Shown here: positions 32,023 to 40,258 of the stretch, piece after piece
Layout of the letters: the number at the start of each line of letters is the position of its first letter
Position numbering within the stretch: position 1 is the first letter of the stretch
NCBI GenBank assembly: GCA_947475465.1
Contig: CANJLK010000028.1
Span: forward strand, 1 to 44,436
Origin: Caulobacteraceae bacterium
Lineage (GTDB): Bacteria > Pseudomonadota > Alphaproteobacteria > Caulobacterales > Caulobacteraceae
Length of the DNA stretch: 44,436 bases
Direction of reading: 5' to 3'
Position numbers and translations under genes: made by a program
Notes under the pieces: model-generated
Databases searched by the model: none
Told to the model about the DNA's origin: nothing
The model's input: only the letters and a program-made list of their open reading frames with translations

Positions 32023-32103
32023 TCAGAAATGATGCGTGCAGAAGGCCAGGAGCAGGATCAACGGGACCGGAATGCCGATCGCCCAGAGCAGGATGGAGCG
32101 CAT
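32023..32103 (-). CDS. 26-aa hydrophobic membrane peptide
   Basis: The minus strand at 32103 reads a tiny protein beginning MRSILLWAIGIPVPLILLLA and ending in a CTHHF tail. GCGAGGCTTCC precedes the ATG as ribosome binding site. It is one transmembrane helix with a His-His-Phe end. Similar small peptides, with LLW.IGIP.P and a THHF end, are familiar in proteobacterial genomes but easily missed. Function is unknown. It is too short for most gene finders. It lies between the OmpA lipoprotein and the PaoC-like gene. Confidence 0.75.
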   Translation of the reverse strand: MRSILLWAIGIPVPLILLLAFCTHHF

Positions 32104-32182
32104 GGAAGCCTCGCGTTTCAAAGGTTGGCCGGCATAACGCCGCTTCGCCGTTCCCCGTTCCGCTCTAGCTTTACCGCGCCCG

Positions 32183-34444
32183 CTACCGCCTCTGGGAGAT
32201 CAGGGCCGCCAACACCTTGTCAGGCGTGATCGGATAGTCCCGCATCCGCACGCCGCAGGCATTGTAGACCGCGTTGGCCACCGCCGCGCCGGCGCCCGAG
32301 ATGCCCAGTTCGCCGACGCCCTTGATGCCCATGGGGTTGGCCTTGTCATCCACCTCGTCGAGCATGATCGCCTCCAGCTCGCCGATGTCGGCCTGGACCG
32401 GCACGAGATAGCCCGCGAGGTCCTGGTTGATGAACGAGCCGTAGCGCGGATCGATGCTGTTGCCTTCGGTGAGCGCCGAGCCGACGCCCCAGATCATCCC
32501 GCCGGTCAACTGGCTGCGCGCGGTCTTGCGGTTGAGGATCCGACCGGCGGCGAACACGCCCAGCATCCGCCGCACCCGGACCTCGCCGGTGACGGTGTCG
32601 ACGCCGACTTCCACGAAGTGGGCGCCATAGGTGTGCTGGCTCCAGTTTCCGGCGTCGGCGGCAGGCGTGATCGAGCCCTCGACGGTCAGGCCGTCGGGCC
32701 GGTTGCGGCGGATCAGGGCCGCCAGGCTCTCCGAGCGGTTGCCGATGGCGACGATACCGTCCTGGAACGCAACCTTCTCCGACGGCCCGCCGTGGAGCGG
32801 CGACTCCGGATCGGCCACCGCGATCTCGACGATGGCCTTCCGCAGGTTCATCCCCGCGGCGAAGGCGGCCGACCCCGCCGAGGCCGCGCCGAACTGGCCT
32901 CCGGAACCTGGGCTCGGCGGCATGTCGCTGTCGCCGATCTCGACCCGCACGGCGCCCAGCGGCACGCCCAGCGTCTCCGCCGCGATCTGGCCCAGGATGG
33001 TGTAGGTGCCGGTGCCGACGTCGGTCATGCCCTGGCGGACCGTGATCACCCCCTCGCCATCGACGCTGAAGCTGGCGCTGGCCGGCAGCAGCAGGTTGCC
33101 CCGGATCGCGGCGGCCATGCCATGGCCGATGCTCCAGCGGCCGTCGCGGACCTGGCCCGGGACCGGGTTGCGCCGCGCCCAGCCGAACAGGTCGGCGCCT
33201 TCGCGCATGCAGCGCACCAGCTGGCGGATCGAGAACGGCTTGCCGGTTTCCGGATCGACCGGCGGCTCATTGGCCACCCGCAGTTCGATGGGGTCCATGC
33301 CCAGCTTCTCGGCCAGTTCGTCCATGGCGCATTCCAGGCTCAGCGTGCCGGACGCCTCTCCCGGCGCCCGCACGGGTCCGGCCCACGGCAGGTCCATCTG
33401 CAGCAGCCGATGCCCGGTCAGCCGGTTGGGCGAGGCATAGAGGCTGCGCGCGAAGTTCGACGCATGCTCGAAGAAGGTGCCCCTGCGGTTGGTGTAGGTG
33501 TGCGTCATCACCGACATGGCGGTGAGCTTGCCGTCGGCCTGGGCCCCCAGCCGCACATGCAACTGTGTCGCCGGCCGGTGAGGCGTGCCGGCCATCATCT
33601 GCTGGCGCGAGAAGGCCAGCTTGACCGGCCGGCCCAGTTCCCGCGCCGCCAGGGCGGCCAGCACCAGGTCCTCGTAGAAAGCGCCCTTGCCGCCGAACCC
33701 GCCGCCCACATAGCGGTTCATCAGGCGGACGTTTTCCGCCGGCGACATGATCGTCTCGGCCAGTCCCATCTGGGTGCGGCGGACCATCTGGCCGGAGGTG
33801 TTGACGGTCAGCTTGTCGCCCTCCCACCAGGCGGTCGTGGCGTGCGGCTCCATCTGGCAGTGATTGTGCATCGGCGTGCGCCAGGTGGCGTCCACCTGCA
33901 CGGCGGCGGCATCGAAAGCCGCCTGGAAATCCCCCACCGCGATGTCGGTCTCCCCCGGCGGCATGACCGCCTCGTCCAGGTGGCCATGGAAATCCAGCAA
34001 GGCCGGCTCGATCTCGTATTGAACCCTGACCAGGCTCGCCGCGGCCTGGGCGTTCTCCAGCGTGTCGGCCGCCACCACCGCGACCGGCTGGCCGAAGAAA
34101 TAGACCTGGTCGGACTCCAGGGCCGGGTTCGGACCGACCACGAAGAAGCTGTACGGCAGGACCCTCGTCCCTTGCGGCGGCGCCTCAAGGTGGCTCCAGA
34201 CCAGCAGCACGCCCGGCGCGGCCTTGGCCCCCGCCGTGTCGAGACCCGCGATCCGGCCCCGCGCGACGGTCGCCTGCACCATTACGGCGTAGGCCGGCGG
34301 GCTCGGCGGCGCCACCTCGTAGGCGTAGGGCGCCGTGCCGGTGACCTTCAGCGGCCCCTCGTAGCGGTCGACGCCCTTGCCGATCAGGCCGGAGCGGTTC
34401 TCCGAGACCGGATTCGGCGCGGCCCAGTCCTCGACGGAGCTCAT
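32183..34444 (-). CDS. PaoC/YagR-type molybdenum-binding subunit, apparently without partners
   Basis: This 753-aa subunit of the xanthine-dehydrogenase family carries the Mo-cofactor and the active site. It has DRYEGPLKVTGTAPYAYE at the start, YVGGGFGGKGAFYED and GTYTILGQIAAETLGV in the middle, and the catalytic Glu in KGVGELGISGAGAAVANAVYNA near the end, as in E. coli PaoC (aldehyde oxidoreductase). Normally the iron-sulfur (PaoA) and FAD (PaoB) genes sit directly upstream, but here a divergent HtrA-like gene does. No signal peptide is visible. The start at 34444 is the most plausible. Confidence 0.88.
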   Translation of the reverse strand: MSSVEDWAAPNPVSENRSGLIGKGVDRYEGPLKVTGTAPYAYEVAPPSPPAYAVMVQATVARGRIAGLDTAGAKAAPGVLLVWSHLEAPPQGTRVLPYSFFVVGPNPALESDQVYFFGQPVAVVAADTLENAQAAASLVRVQYEIEPALLDFHGHLDEAVMPPGETDIAVGDFQAAFDAAAVQVDATWRTPMHNHCQMEPHATTAWWEGDKLTVNTSGQMVRRTQMGLAETIMSPAENVRLMNRYVGGGFGGKGAFYEDLVLAALAARELGRPVKLAFSRQQMMAGTPHRPATQLHVRLGAQADGKLTAMSVMTHTYTNRRGTFFEHASNFARSLYASPNRLTGHRLLQMDLPWAGPVRAPGEASGTLSLECAMDELAEKLGMDPIELRVANEPPVDPETGKPFSIRQLVRCMREGADLFGWARRNPVPGQVRDGRWSIGHGMAAAIRGNLLLPASASFSVDGEGVITVRQGMTDVGTGTYTILGQIAAETLGVPLGAVRVEIGDSDMPPSPGSGGQFGAASAGSAAFAAGMNLRKAIVEIAVADPESPLHGGPSEKVAFQDGIVAIGNRSESLAALIRRNRPDGLTVEGSITPAADAGNWSQHTYGAHFVEVGVDTVTGEVRVRRMLGVFAAGRILNRKTARSQLTGGMIWGVGSALTEGNSIDPRYGSFINQDLAGYLVPVQADIGELEAIMLDEVDDKANPMGIKGVGELGISGAGAAVANAVYNACGVRMRDYPITPDKVLAALISQRR

Positions 34445-34647
34445 GCCCTGGCCCCGTCTGATGTCGAACGGGCCTTCCACGCGGTCCTGCAACCCATCCA
34501 ACATCTCCCGATCCGCTGTGAAGCGGCCAGGGTAGACCGAAGCCCGAACTATCGGAACATCGGAGGGAGCCCACCAGCCGCCTGACCTTCGGCCTTGTGC
34601 AAATCCGCCGCCGCCTCCAATTTCCAGGCGACAATCAGGAGATGACC

Positions 34648-35625
34648 GTGGCGTCACCGTTCGATGGCTATGAGGTCGCGCCGCGCAACCGGCCCTCCCC
34701 CGAAGCCTATGGCTACGACATCGACCGCGCCCTCTCCGCCGTGGTCGCCCTGCAGTCCAGGGTCCCGGCCGACGCCTTCACCGCCGCCAGCCTCGGCGAG
34801 GACCGGCTTGGCAACGGCATCGTCATCGGCCCGACCGGGCTGGTCCTGACCATCGGCTACCTGATCACCGAGGCCCAGGAGATCACGCTCACCCGCAACG
34901 ACGGCAAGCGCATCGCCGCCCACGCCCTGGGCGCGGATCCCATCACCGGCTTCGGACTGGTCCAGGCCCTGGAGCCGCTGGGCCTGCCGCCCCTGGCCCT
35001 GGGCGATTCGCATTCGCTGGCCGCGGACAGCCCGGTGATCATCGCCGGGGCCGGCGGCCGCGCCCACGCCGCCGCGGGTCACGTCCTGACCCGCATGCCC
35101 TTCGCCGGCTACTGGGAATATCTGCTGGACGAGGCGATCATGACCGAGCCGGCGCACCCGCACTGGAGCGGCGCGGCCCTCATCGGCGCCGCCGGCGAGC
35201 TGGTGGGCGTGGGCTCGCTCAGTCTCGAGCGCCAGGCCCGGGCCGGCCGCGCCTCGCCGATCAACATGTTCGTACCCGCCGACCTCCTGCCGCCAATCCT
35301 GCACGACCTGGCCAGCGGCAAGGCGCCGCATCCGCCCCGGCCCTGGCTGGGGGTCCTGGCCCAGGACATCGGCGACCGGGTGGTGATCGTCGGCGTCAGC
35401 CCCAGGGGTCCCGCGGCCCGCGCCGAACTTCGCGCCGGCGATATCCTTCTGGGCGTGGCGGGCGAGCCGGTGGCCGACCTGGCCGACTTCTACACACGCC
35501 TTTGGGCCCAGGGCCCGCCCGGGACCGTCATCTCCCTGCGCGTCCAGCGCGAGGACGACGCCTTCAGCCTGGAGGTCCGCTCCGCCGACCGCGCCGCCCT
35601 CCTCAAGAAGCCGCGCCTGAACTAG
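34648..35625 (+). CDS. HtrA-like trypsin-fold + PDZ protein with degenerate triad
   Basis: This 325-aa protein has the HtrA layout: a trypsin-like domain (about 25-215) then a PDZ domain (about 230-310, PWLGVLAQDIGDRVVIVGV...AGDILLGVAGEPV). The catalytic His region that reads TNNHVI in DegP reads TIGYLI here (Tyr71), the Asp region reads PITGFGLVQ (no Asp), and the Ser region reads HWSGAAL (Ser174 kept). It should not be an active protease of the usual kind. GTG at 34648 is preferred over ATG at 34642 because AGGAG sits six bases before it. It is divergent from the PaoC-like gene. Confidence 0.82.
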   Translation: MASPFDGYEVAPRNRPSPEAYGYDIDRALSAVVALQSRVPADAFTAASLGEDRLGNGIVIGPTGLVLTIGYLITEAQEITLTRNDGKRIAAHALGADPITGFGLVQALEPLGLPPLALGDSHSLAADSPVIIAGAGGRAHAAAGHVLTRMPFAGYWEYLLDEAIMTEPAHPHWSGAALIGAAGELVGVGSLSLERQARAGRASPINMFVPADLLPPILHDLASGKAPHPPRPWLGVLAQDIGDRVVIVGVSPRGPAARAELRAGDILLGVAGEPVADLADFYTRLWAQGPPGTVISLRVQREDDAFSLEVRSADRAALLKKPRLN

Positions 35626-35675
35626 AGCAGGTTGAGGAAAAGTGGGAACCGGTTTTCCGCCCGCAACCTGCTCTA
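35623..35675. repeat. REP-like palindrome with AAAAGTGGGAACCGGTTTT core
   Basis: TAGAGCAGGTTG (35623-35634) pairs with CAACCTGCTCTA (35664-35675), and an inner GGAAAA/TTTTCC forms a second helix. The core GGAAAAGTGGGAACCGG is like the widespread intergenic palindromes of Rhizobiales. The first TAG is also the stop codon of the HtrA-like gene. It may act as terminator or mRNA stabiliser. Confidence 0.7.
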
Positions 35676-35688
35676 ACCCTAAGGAAGC

Positions 35689-35737
35689 GATCACGTTCTT
35701 CGAGTTTGAATTGATTCAATCCAAACTCGACGTGATC
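35689..35737. repeat. second long palindrome of the REP-like pair
   Basis: GATCACGT/ACGTGATC encloses CGAGTTTG/CAAACTCG and a small ATTGATTCAAT centre. It lies 13 nt after the first palindrome, so the two form one composite element in the space before the MFS gene. Confidence 0.65.
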
Positions 35738-35822
35738 TAGCGGTCAGGAATCGTCTCCGCAGGGCGGATAGTTCGGATCGGCGGGGCATGCTGAACGGTC
35801 GGGTTGGCCCAGAACCCGGATT

Positions 35823-37001
35823 GTGACTGACCGCCAGGGCGAGAGCCCGCTGACCTTCGCCGCCCTGCTGCTGACCGTCGCCATGGGCGCCGTGGGCTTC
35901 GGCATCGCCTTGCCGCTCCTGCCCTCCTACGCCCGCGCCTTCCACATCGCGCCGTGGGAACTGGGTCTGATCTTCTCGATCTTCTCCATCGGCCAGGCGG
36001 CGGGCGAGGCCGTTTGGGGCCGGCTTTCGGACCGCTATGGCCGCAAGCCCATGCTCATGGCGACCCTGGCCCTGTCGGTGGCGGGCTATGCGGCCATGGC
36101 CTTCGCGCCCAGCTTCGCGGCCTGTCTGGCCGCGCGTCTCCTGTGCGGCGTGGCGGCCGGCAACACCGGGGTCGTCCAGGCCCTGATGATCGACATCTCC
36201 CGGCCCGAGCGGCTCACCGCGCGGCTGTCGGCCCTGGGCGCCTCGGGCAGTGTGGGCTTCGTGATCGGCCCGGCGGTCGGCGGCCTGCTGTTCCAGCCGG
36301 ACCATGGCCTGGCGGGGTTCATCGGGGTCTTCCTGCTGGCCGCGGGCCTGAGCCTGCTCAGCGCCCTGGTGGTCGGCTTCAGTGTCCCAAGCGTCCGGCC
36401 CAAGGCCCACGCCGAGGAAAACCGCCCGTCCGGGCCCTACCGCATCCCGCGCGCCGCCCTGGCGCTGATCGGGGTCAATGTCGGGGTCATGGGCGCGTTC
36501 GCGGGCGTCGAGTCGATCTTCGGCCTGTGGACCGGCTTTCGCCTGGACTGGTCGCCGCGCGAACTGGGCCTGGCCTTCGCCACCGCCGGCTGCGTCGGCG
36601 CCGCGGCCCAGCTGTTCCTCACCGCCCGAGCCGTGCGCGCCTTCGGCGACCGGGCGGTCATGCGCTTTGGCCTGGTGGCCACCACCTGCGCGCTCCTGAT
36701 GCAGTCCTCGCCGCCCAACGGACCGGCCATGATCGCCCTGATCGGCCTGGCGTCCTTCGGCCTGTCGCTGGCCATGCCGACATCGGCCTCGCTGCTGTCG
36801 CATGAAGCCGCCCCCGGGACCGCCGGACGCCTGATGGGCGCGAACATGGCCGCCGCCGCCGTGGCCCGCATCCTGGGCCCGCTGTTCGCCGGCCTGCTCT
36901 ACAGCGGCGTCGCGCCCCAGGCGCCGTTCCTGGTGGGCGCGGTGATGGTGCTTTCCACCCTGGCGCTGACCGTCGCGGGCCGCGCGGCGCGCGCCGCCTG
37001 A
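35823..37001 (+). CDS. MFS transporter (TetA-like drug or metabolite efflux)
   Basis: This 392-aa inner-membrane protein has about 12 hydrophobic segments. The loop 2-3 motif GRLSDRYGRKP (66-76) is the MFS signature, and the GFVIGPAVGG in helix 5 is typical of drug/H+ antiporters of the TetA/Bcr type. A GTG start at 35823 fits the first helix. It is convergent with an aldo/keto reductase. The cargo is unknown. Confidence 0.93.
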   Translation: MTDRQGESPLTFAALLLTVAMGAVGFGIALPLLPSYARAFHIAPWELGLIFSIFSIGQAAGEAVWGRLSDRYGRKPMLMATLALSVAGYAAMAFAPSFAACLAARLLCGVAAGNTGVVQALMIDISRPERLTARLSALGASGSVGFVIGPAVGGLLFQPDHGLAGFIGVFLLAAGLSLLSALVVGFSVPSVRPKAHAEENRPSGPYRIPRAALALIGVNVGVMGAFAGVESIFGLWTGFRLDWSPRELGLAFATAGCVGAAAQLFLTARAVRAFGDRAVMRFGLVATTCALLMQSSPPNGPAMIALIGLASFGLSLAMPTSASLLSHEAAPGTAGRLMGANMAAAAVARILGPLFAGLLYSGVAPQAPFLVGAVMVLSTLALTVAGRAARAA

Positions 37002-37008
37002 GGCCGGC

Positions 37009-38091
37009 TCAGCCGATCTCGTCCGCCCGCCCGCCCCGCAGCGGTATGCTCGGATATTCCGGCGCAAGCGCCGAGACGGCCTCCAGCCGCGCGGTCTCCT
37101 CCGGCGACAGCGCCAGCGACACCGCCTCCAGGTTCGAACGCAACTGATCGGTCGTCTTGGCGCCCAGGATCAGGCTGGTGAGCCACGGCTTGGCCAGCGC
37201 CCAGGCGAGCGCCACCGTGGGCACGGGAACGCCGCGCTCGGCGGCTACCGCCTTCAGCACATCGAGGATGGCGAAACCGCGGTCCAGGTTGACCGGCGGG
37301 AAGTCGAAGGCCGTCCGCCGCGCATCGTTCGGCCCGCCGTCACGGGTGTACTTGCCCGTGAAGAACCCCGCCGCCAGCGGGCTCCAGGCGATGATCGACA
37401 GCTGCTCCTCAAGCGCCAAGGGCGCAACCTCGCGCTCGATCTCGCGTCCGCCGATCGAATAGTACATCTGGCCGCATTCGAACCGCGCCAGAGCCTTGCG
37501 CTCGGAAATCCCCAGCGCCTTGGCGGTCCGCCAGGCCGGCAGGTTGCTGAACCCGATGTAGCGGACCTTGCCGGCCTTCACGAGGCTGTCGAGCGCCTCC
37601 AGGGTCTCGTCCAGGGGCGTCAGCGGGTCGAAGGAATGGATCTGGTAGAGGTCCACGTGGTCCAGGCCCAACCGGCGCAGGCTGCCGTCGATGGCGTCCA
37701 TGATGTGCTTGCGCGACAGGCCGTTGATGTTGCGCGCCGTGTTGCGTCGCGCGACCTCGGCGATCTCGGCCGGGCTGGCGCCGGGCCTGGCGAAGTGGGT
37801 CATCCGGCCGTTGACCTTGGTGGCGATCACCAGCTCCTCGCGCGGCAGGCCCAGGTTGCGGATCGCCCGGCCCAGGATCTCCTCGGACTCGCCGTTCGAA
37901 TAGATGTCGGCCGTGTCGATGAAGTTGACCCCCGCCTCGAAGGCGGTCTTCACCAGCCCCTCCGACTGGCCCTGGTCCAGGCTGCCCAGGTTGGCCCAGA
38001 TGCCGCCGCGCCCTGCCCCGCCGAAGGTCATGGCCCCCAGGCAGATTTCCGAGACCAGCATCCCCGTCCGGCCGAGTTTCTTGTACCGCAT
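37009..38091 (-). CDS. aldo/keto reductase
   Basis: This 360-aa NADPH-dependent reductase acts on aldehydes or ketones. The tetrad is visible as Asp59 (FIDTADIY), Tyr64, Lys92 (IATKVN) and His152 (YQIHSFD). GKVRYIGFSNLP and LTSLILGAKTTDQL are the family's cofactor-side motifs. ATG at 38091 has GGGGGAGCG upstream. It resembles the YajO/Tas-type AKR group. It is cotranscribed with the SDR-like gene upstream, 36 nt away. Confidence 0.93.
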   Translation of the reverse strand: MRYKKLGRTGMLVSEICLGAMTFGGAGRGGIWANLGSLDQGQSEGLVKTAFEAGVNFIDTADIYSNGESEEILGRAIRNLGLPREELVIATKVNGRMTHFARPGASPAEIAEVARRNTARNINGLSRKHIMDAIDGSLRRLGLDHVDLYQIHSFDPLTPLDETLEALDSLVKAGKVRYIGFSNLPAWRTAKALGISERKALARFECGQMYYSIGGREIEREVAPLALEEQLSIIAWSPLAAGFFTGKYTRDGGPNDARRTAFDFPPVNLDRGFAILDVLKAVAAERGVPVPTVALAWALAKPWLTSLILGAKTTDQLRSNLEAVSLALSPEETARLEAVSALAPEYPSIPLRGGRADEIG

Positions 38092-38127
38092 GCGCCCGCT
38101 CCCCCGCAGATTCGCCAAACCTTGGTG

Positions 38128-38820
38128 TCAGCTGACCCGCGCGCGGACCTGGCCGCGGCCCTGATAGAGGTCCCAGAACCGGTCGGCCACCGTCGAAGGC
38201 GCGATGGTCGCGTCGCCATTGTCCCAGGCGGTGCCCTTGATCGAGCCGGCCACCGTCACCTCGCCCACATAGACCCCATCGCCCTTCAGCCGCTCGCTCA
38301 ACAGGCCGACCAGCTTGTGCTTGGCCGCGTTCGCCAGCGCCAGGCCCTGGAAGTTCAGGCCGGTCGCATAGGCGTCCATCTCCGGCGTCAGGTCGCCGAA
38401 CGCGCCGTTGGTGATCAGGACCGCCCCGTCGCCAGCGGCCTTCAGGTCGGGCAGCGCAGCCTGCACGGCCGCCACCAAACCCACGATCGCCACATCGAAG
38501 ACGCCCTTCACCGCGACCGGTTCGGCGGTCGCCAGGTCCCCGCCTTCGGACCCGCCGTAGGCGTTCCAGTGGAAGACGCCGATCGGCCCCAGGCTCGAAC
38601 GCGCCTGTTCGAACGCCGCCTTGATCGCCGCCGGGTCGCCGGCGTCGGCGGGAAAGGCGCCCGCCGTGATCCCCTGAGCCTTCAGCGCCGCCACGCCCGC
38701 CGCCAGCCGATCAGCGTTGCGCGCCACCAGGGCGACGGAGAAGCCCGCCTTGCCGAATTTCTCCGCGACGGCGGTGGAGATCCCCGGCCCGAACCCGACG
38801 ACGACGATGGTCTTTGACAT
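38128..38820 (-). CDS. atypical SDR-family protein without YxxxK
   Basis: This 230-aa protein has a Rossmann fold start (IVVVGFGPGISTAVAEKFG), VALVARNADRL and FHWNAYGG where classical SDRs have NNAG. The active-site helix, normally YxxxK, reads LANAAKHK: Lys is kept but the Tyr is not found. Ser is also replaced (LITNGAFG). It may be a noncatalytic or alternative-mechanism member. GGAGTGACC upstream serves as ribosome binding site. It is followed by the aldo/keto reductase. Confidence 0.8.
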   Translation of the reverse strand: MSKTIVVVGFGPGISTAVAEKFGKAGFSVALVARNADRLAAGVAALKAQGITAGAFPADAGDPAAIKAAFEQARSSLGPIGVFHWNAYGGSEGGDLATAEPVAVKGVFDVAIVGLVAAVQAALPDLKAAGDGAVLITNGAFGDLTPEMDAYATGLNFQGLALANAAKHKLVGLLSERLKGDGVYVGEVTVAGSIKGTAWDNGDATIAPSTVADRFWDLYQGRGQVRARVS

Positions 38821-39020
38821 GGTCACTCCGATGACGTGGGGCGTGTGCGCCCGGCGACGAGGCGCCTTGCTGCCGTGAACGGGCCGGCCGGTCAAACCAG
38901 GATTCTGCTGCGGCATTGAAACATATGTCGAGCTCAGCCGTTGCAGGCCCACGCCAACAGGAGATCCGCTCGTGGATGTCTCCCCCGGCGGCCGCATTCG
39001 TCACGGCAGGAGAACCACCC

Positions 39021-39734
39021 ATGCTTCGTAAAATCATGTTCGCATCGCTGCTCGCCTCGAGCGCCATTGCGTTGGCCATCGCCGCGCCCGCGGACGCCGC
39101 CAGCAAGTCCGACCGCGCGCGGGAAGCCATCGCCGCGGCCGAGGCCAAGCTCAACACCGCCGACGGCCTCGGCGCCGCCATGGCCGCGCCGCGCGACACC
39201 GCCGCCGCCCGCGCCGCGCTGGCCACCGCCCGGGAAGACTTGAAGAGCGGCCGCCGGGACGAGGCCATCGAGGACGCCATCCACGCCCAGGCCCTGGCCG
39301 ACACGGCCATCGGCGTGGCCCAGCAACACAAGGACGCCGCCCTGGCCTCTGCCCGCGACGCCGAACGGGCCAGCGCCGAGGCCGCCCGCAACACTGCCGT
39401 GATGGCCCAGGGCCAGGTCTCCAACGCCCAGGATCAGGCCGTTCAGGCTCAGCAGCAGGCCGCCGACGCCAACGCCCGCGCCGACGCCGCCCAGCAGGCC
39501 GCCGCCTCGTCCGCCGCCGACGCCGCGGCCGCCCGCAACGCCGCCATGATCGCGGCCCAGGCGCCGGCCCCGGCCGCCCCCAAGGTCGAGACCACGGTGA
39601 CCACCCAGCACTCCACCACCGCCCGTCGCGCCACCGGCGCCAAGGTCGTCAAGCGCACGACGACCACCCACGCGGCGCCGTCGGCGTCATCGTCGGATCA
39701 GATCACCACCACGACCAAGGTGACCCCGCAGTAG
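39021..39734 (+). CDS. secreted Ala-rich coiled-coil protein (DUF4398-like)
   Basis: This 237-aa protein has a signal peptide (MLRKIMFASLLASSAIALAI... ending near ADAAS). It then has REAIAAAEAKLNTAD and repeated Ala/Asp/Gln helices up to about 180, and ends in a Thr-rich basic tail. The first part resembles DUF4398, found next to OmpA domains in envelope proteins. AGGAGAACCACCC precedes the ATG. It is periplasmic and probably elongated; function unknown. Confidence 0.75.
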   Translation: MLRKIMFASLLASSAIALAIAAPADAASKSDRAREAIAAAEAKLNTADGLGAAMAAPRDTAAARAALATAREDLKSGRRDEAIEDAIHAQALADTAIGVAQQHKDAALASARDAERASAEAARNTAVMAQGQVSNAQDQAVQAQQQAADANARADAAQQAAASSAADAAAARNAAMIAAQAPAPAAPKVETTVTTQHSTTARRATGAKVVKRTTTTHAAPSASSSDQITTTTKVTPQ

Positions 39735-39747
39735 ACCGGCGCACAGC

Positions 39748-39773
39748 AGGCGCGGCCACACCCGGCCGCGCCT
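39748..39773. terminator. hairpin between convergent genes
   Basis: AGGCGCGGCC pairs with GGCCGCGCCT (10 bp, 6-nt loop) between two convergent stops. No T-tract follows. It is a possible shared terminator. Confidence 0.45.
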
Positions 39774-40218
39774 AGCGCTTCAGGGTCCCCGTCACCGTCG
39801 CGCCCTTGCCCACCGGCAGGGACGGAAGCATGACGGACACGACCCGGCACGGCGCCCCGCTGTCGTTGCGCCAGCCATGGATGATGCCGCGGTCCACGGC
39901 CACGTCGCCGGCCCGCAGCGTCGCCTCGCCGGTTTGCGTCACCAGCGTGATCTCGCCGCTGACCACGACCACGTAGTCCAGCGTGTCGGTGGCGTGCAGG
40001 AACACCTTGTTGTCCGCTGGGAAATCGTAGAACCCGAAGCTCGATCCCTCGGTTGGGAAACTCATCGTCGAGTCACCGGCCGTATCCTCAGTTCCGCTGT
40101 TGTCGGCCGGCGTTTCGTGCGTCCGCCAGATCCGCCCCGGCGTCAGGTCGTCGATCAGGATGCAGGACTGTCCATCGGCGTTGGTGCCAGTGATGACGCG
40201 GCGCAGCGGCGTGGCCAT
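39772..40218 (-). CDS. cupin-domain protein
   Basis: This 148-aa protein has the cupin core in DNKVFLHATDTLDYVVVVSGEITL and LRAGDVAVDRGIIHGWRNDSG. An N-terminal stretch (about 1-55, LIDDLTPGRIWRTHETPADN) is shared with many small catabolic cupins. GGGAATAGC precedes the ATG. It stands near the secreted PfpI gene on the same strand. No substrate can be assigned. Confidence 0.87.
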   Translation of the reverse strand: MATPLRRVITGTNADGQSCILIDDLTPGRIWRTHETPADNSGTEDTAGDSTMSFPTEGSSFGFYDFPADNKVFLHATDTLDYVVVVSGEITLVTQTGEATLRAGDVAVDRGIIHGWRNDSGAPCRVVSVMLPSLPVGKGATVTGTLKR

Positions 40219-40258
40219 GGAGCTATTCCCTTCGTTTCCTGCCCGCCAGTAGCCACAC

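Noticed and set aside
39748..39773. Full intrinsic terminator
   Set aside because: The stem is strong, but no T-tract follows on either strand, so only a low-confidence entry is given.
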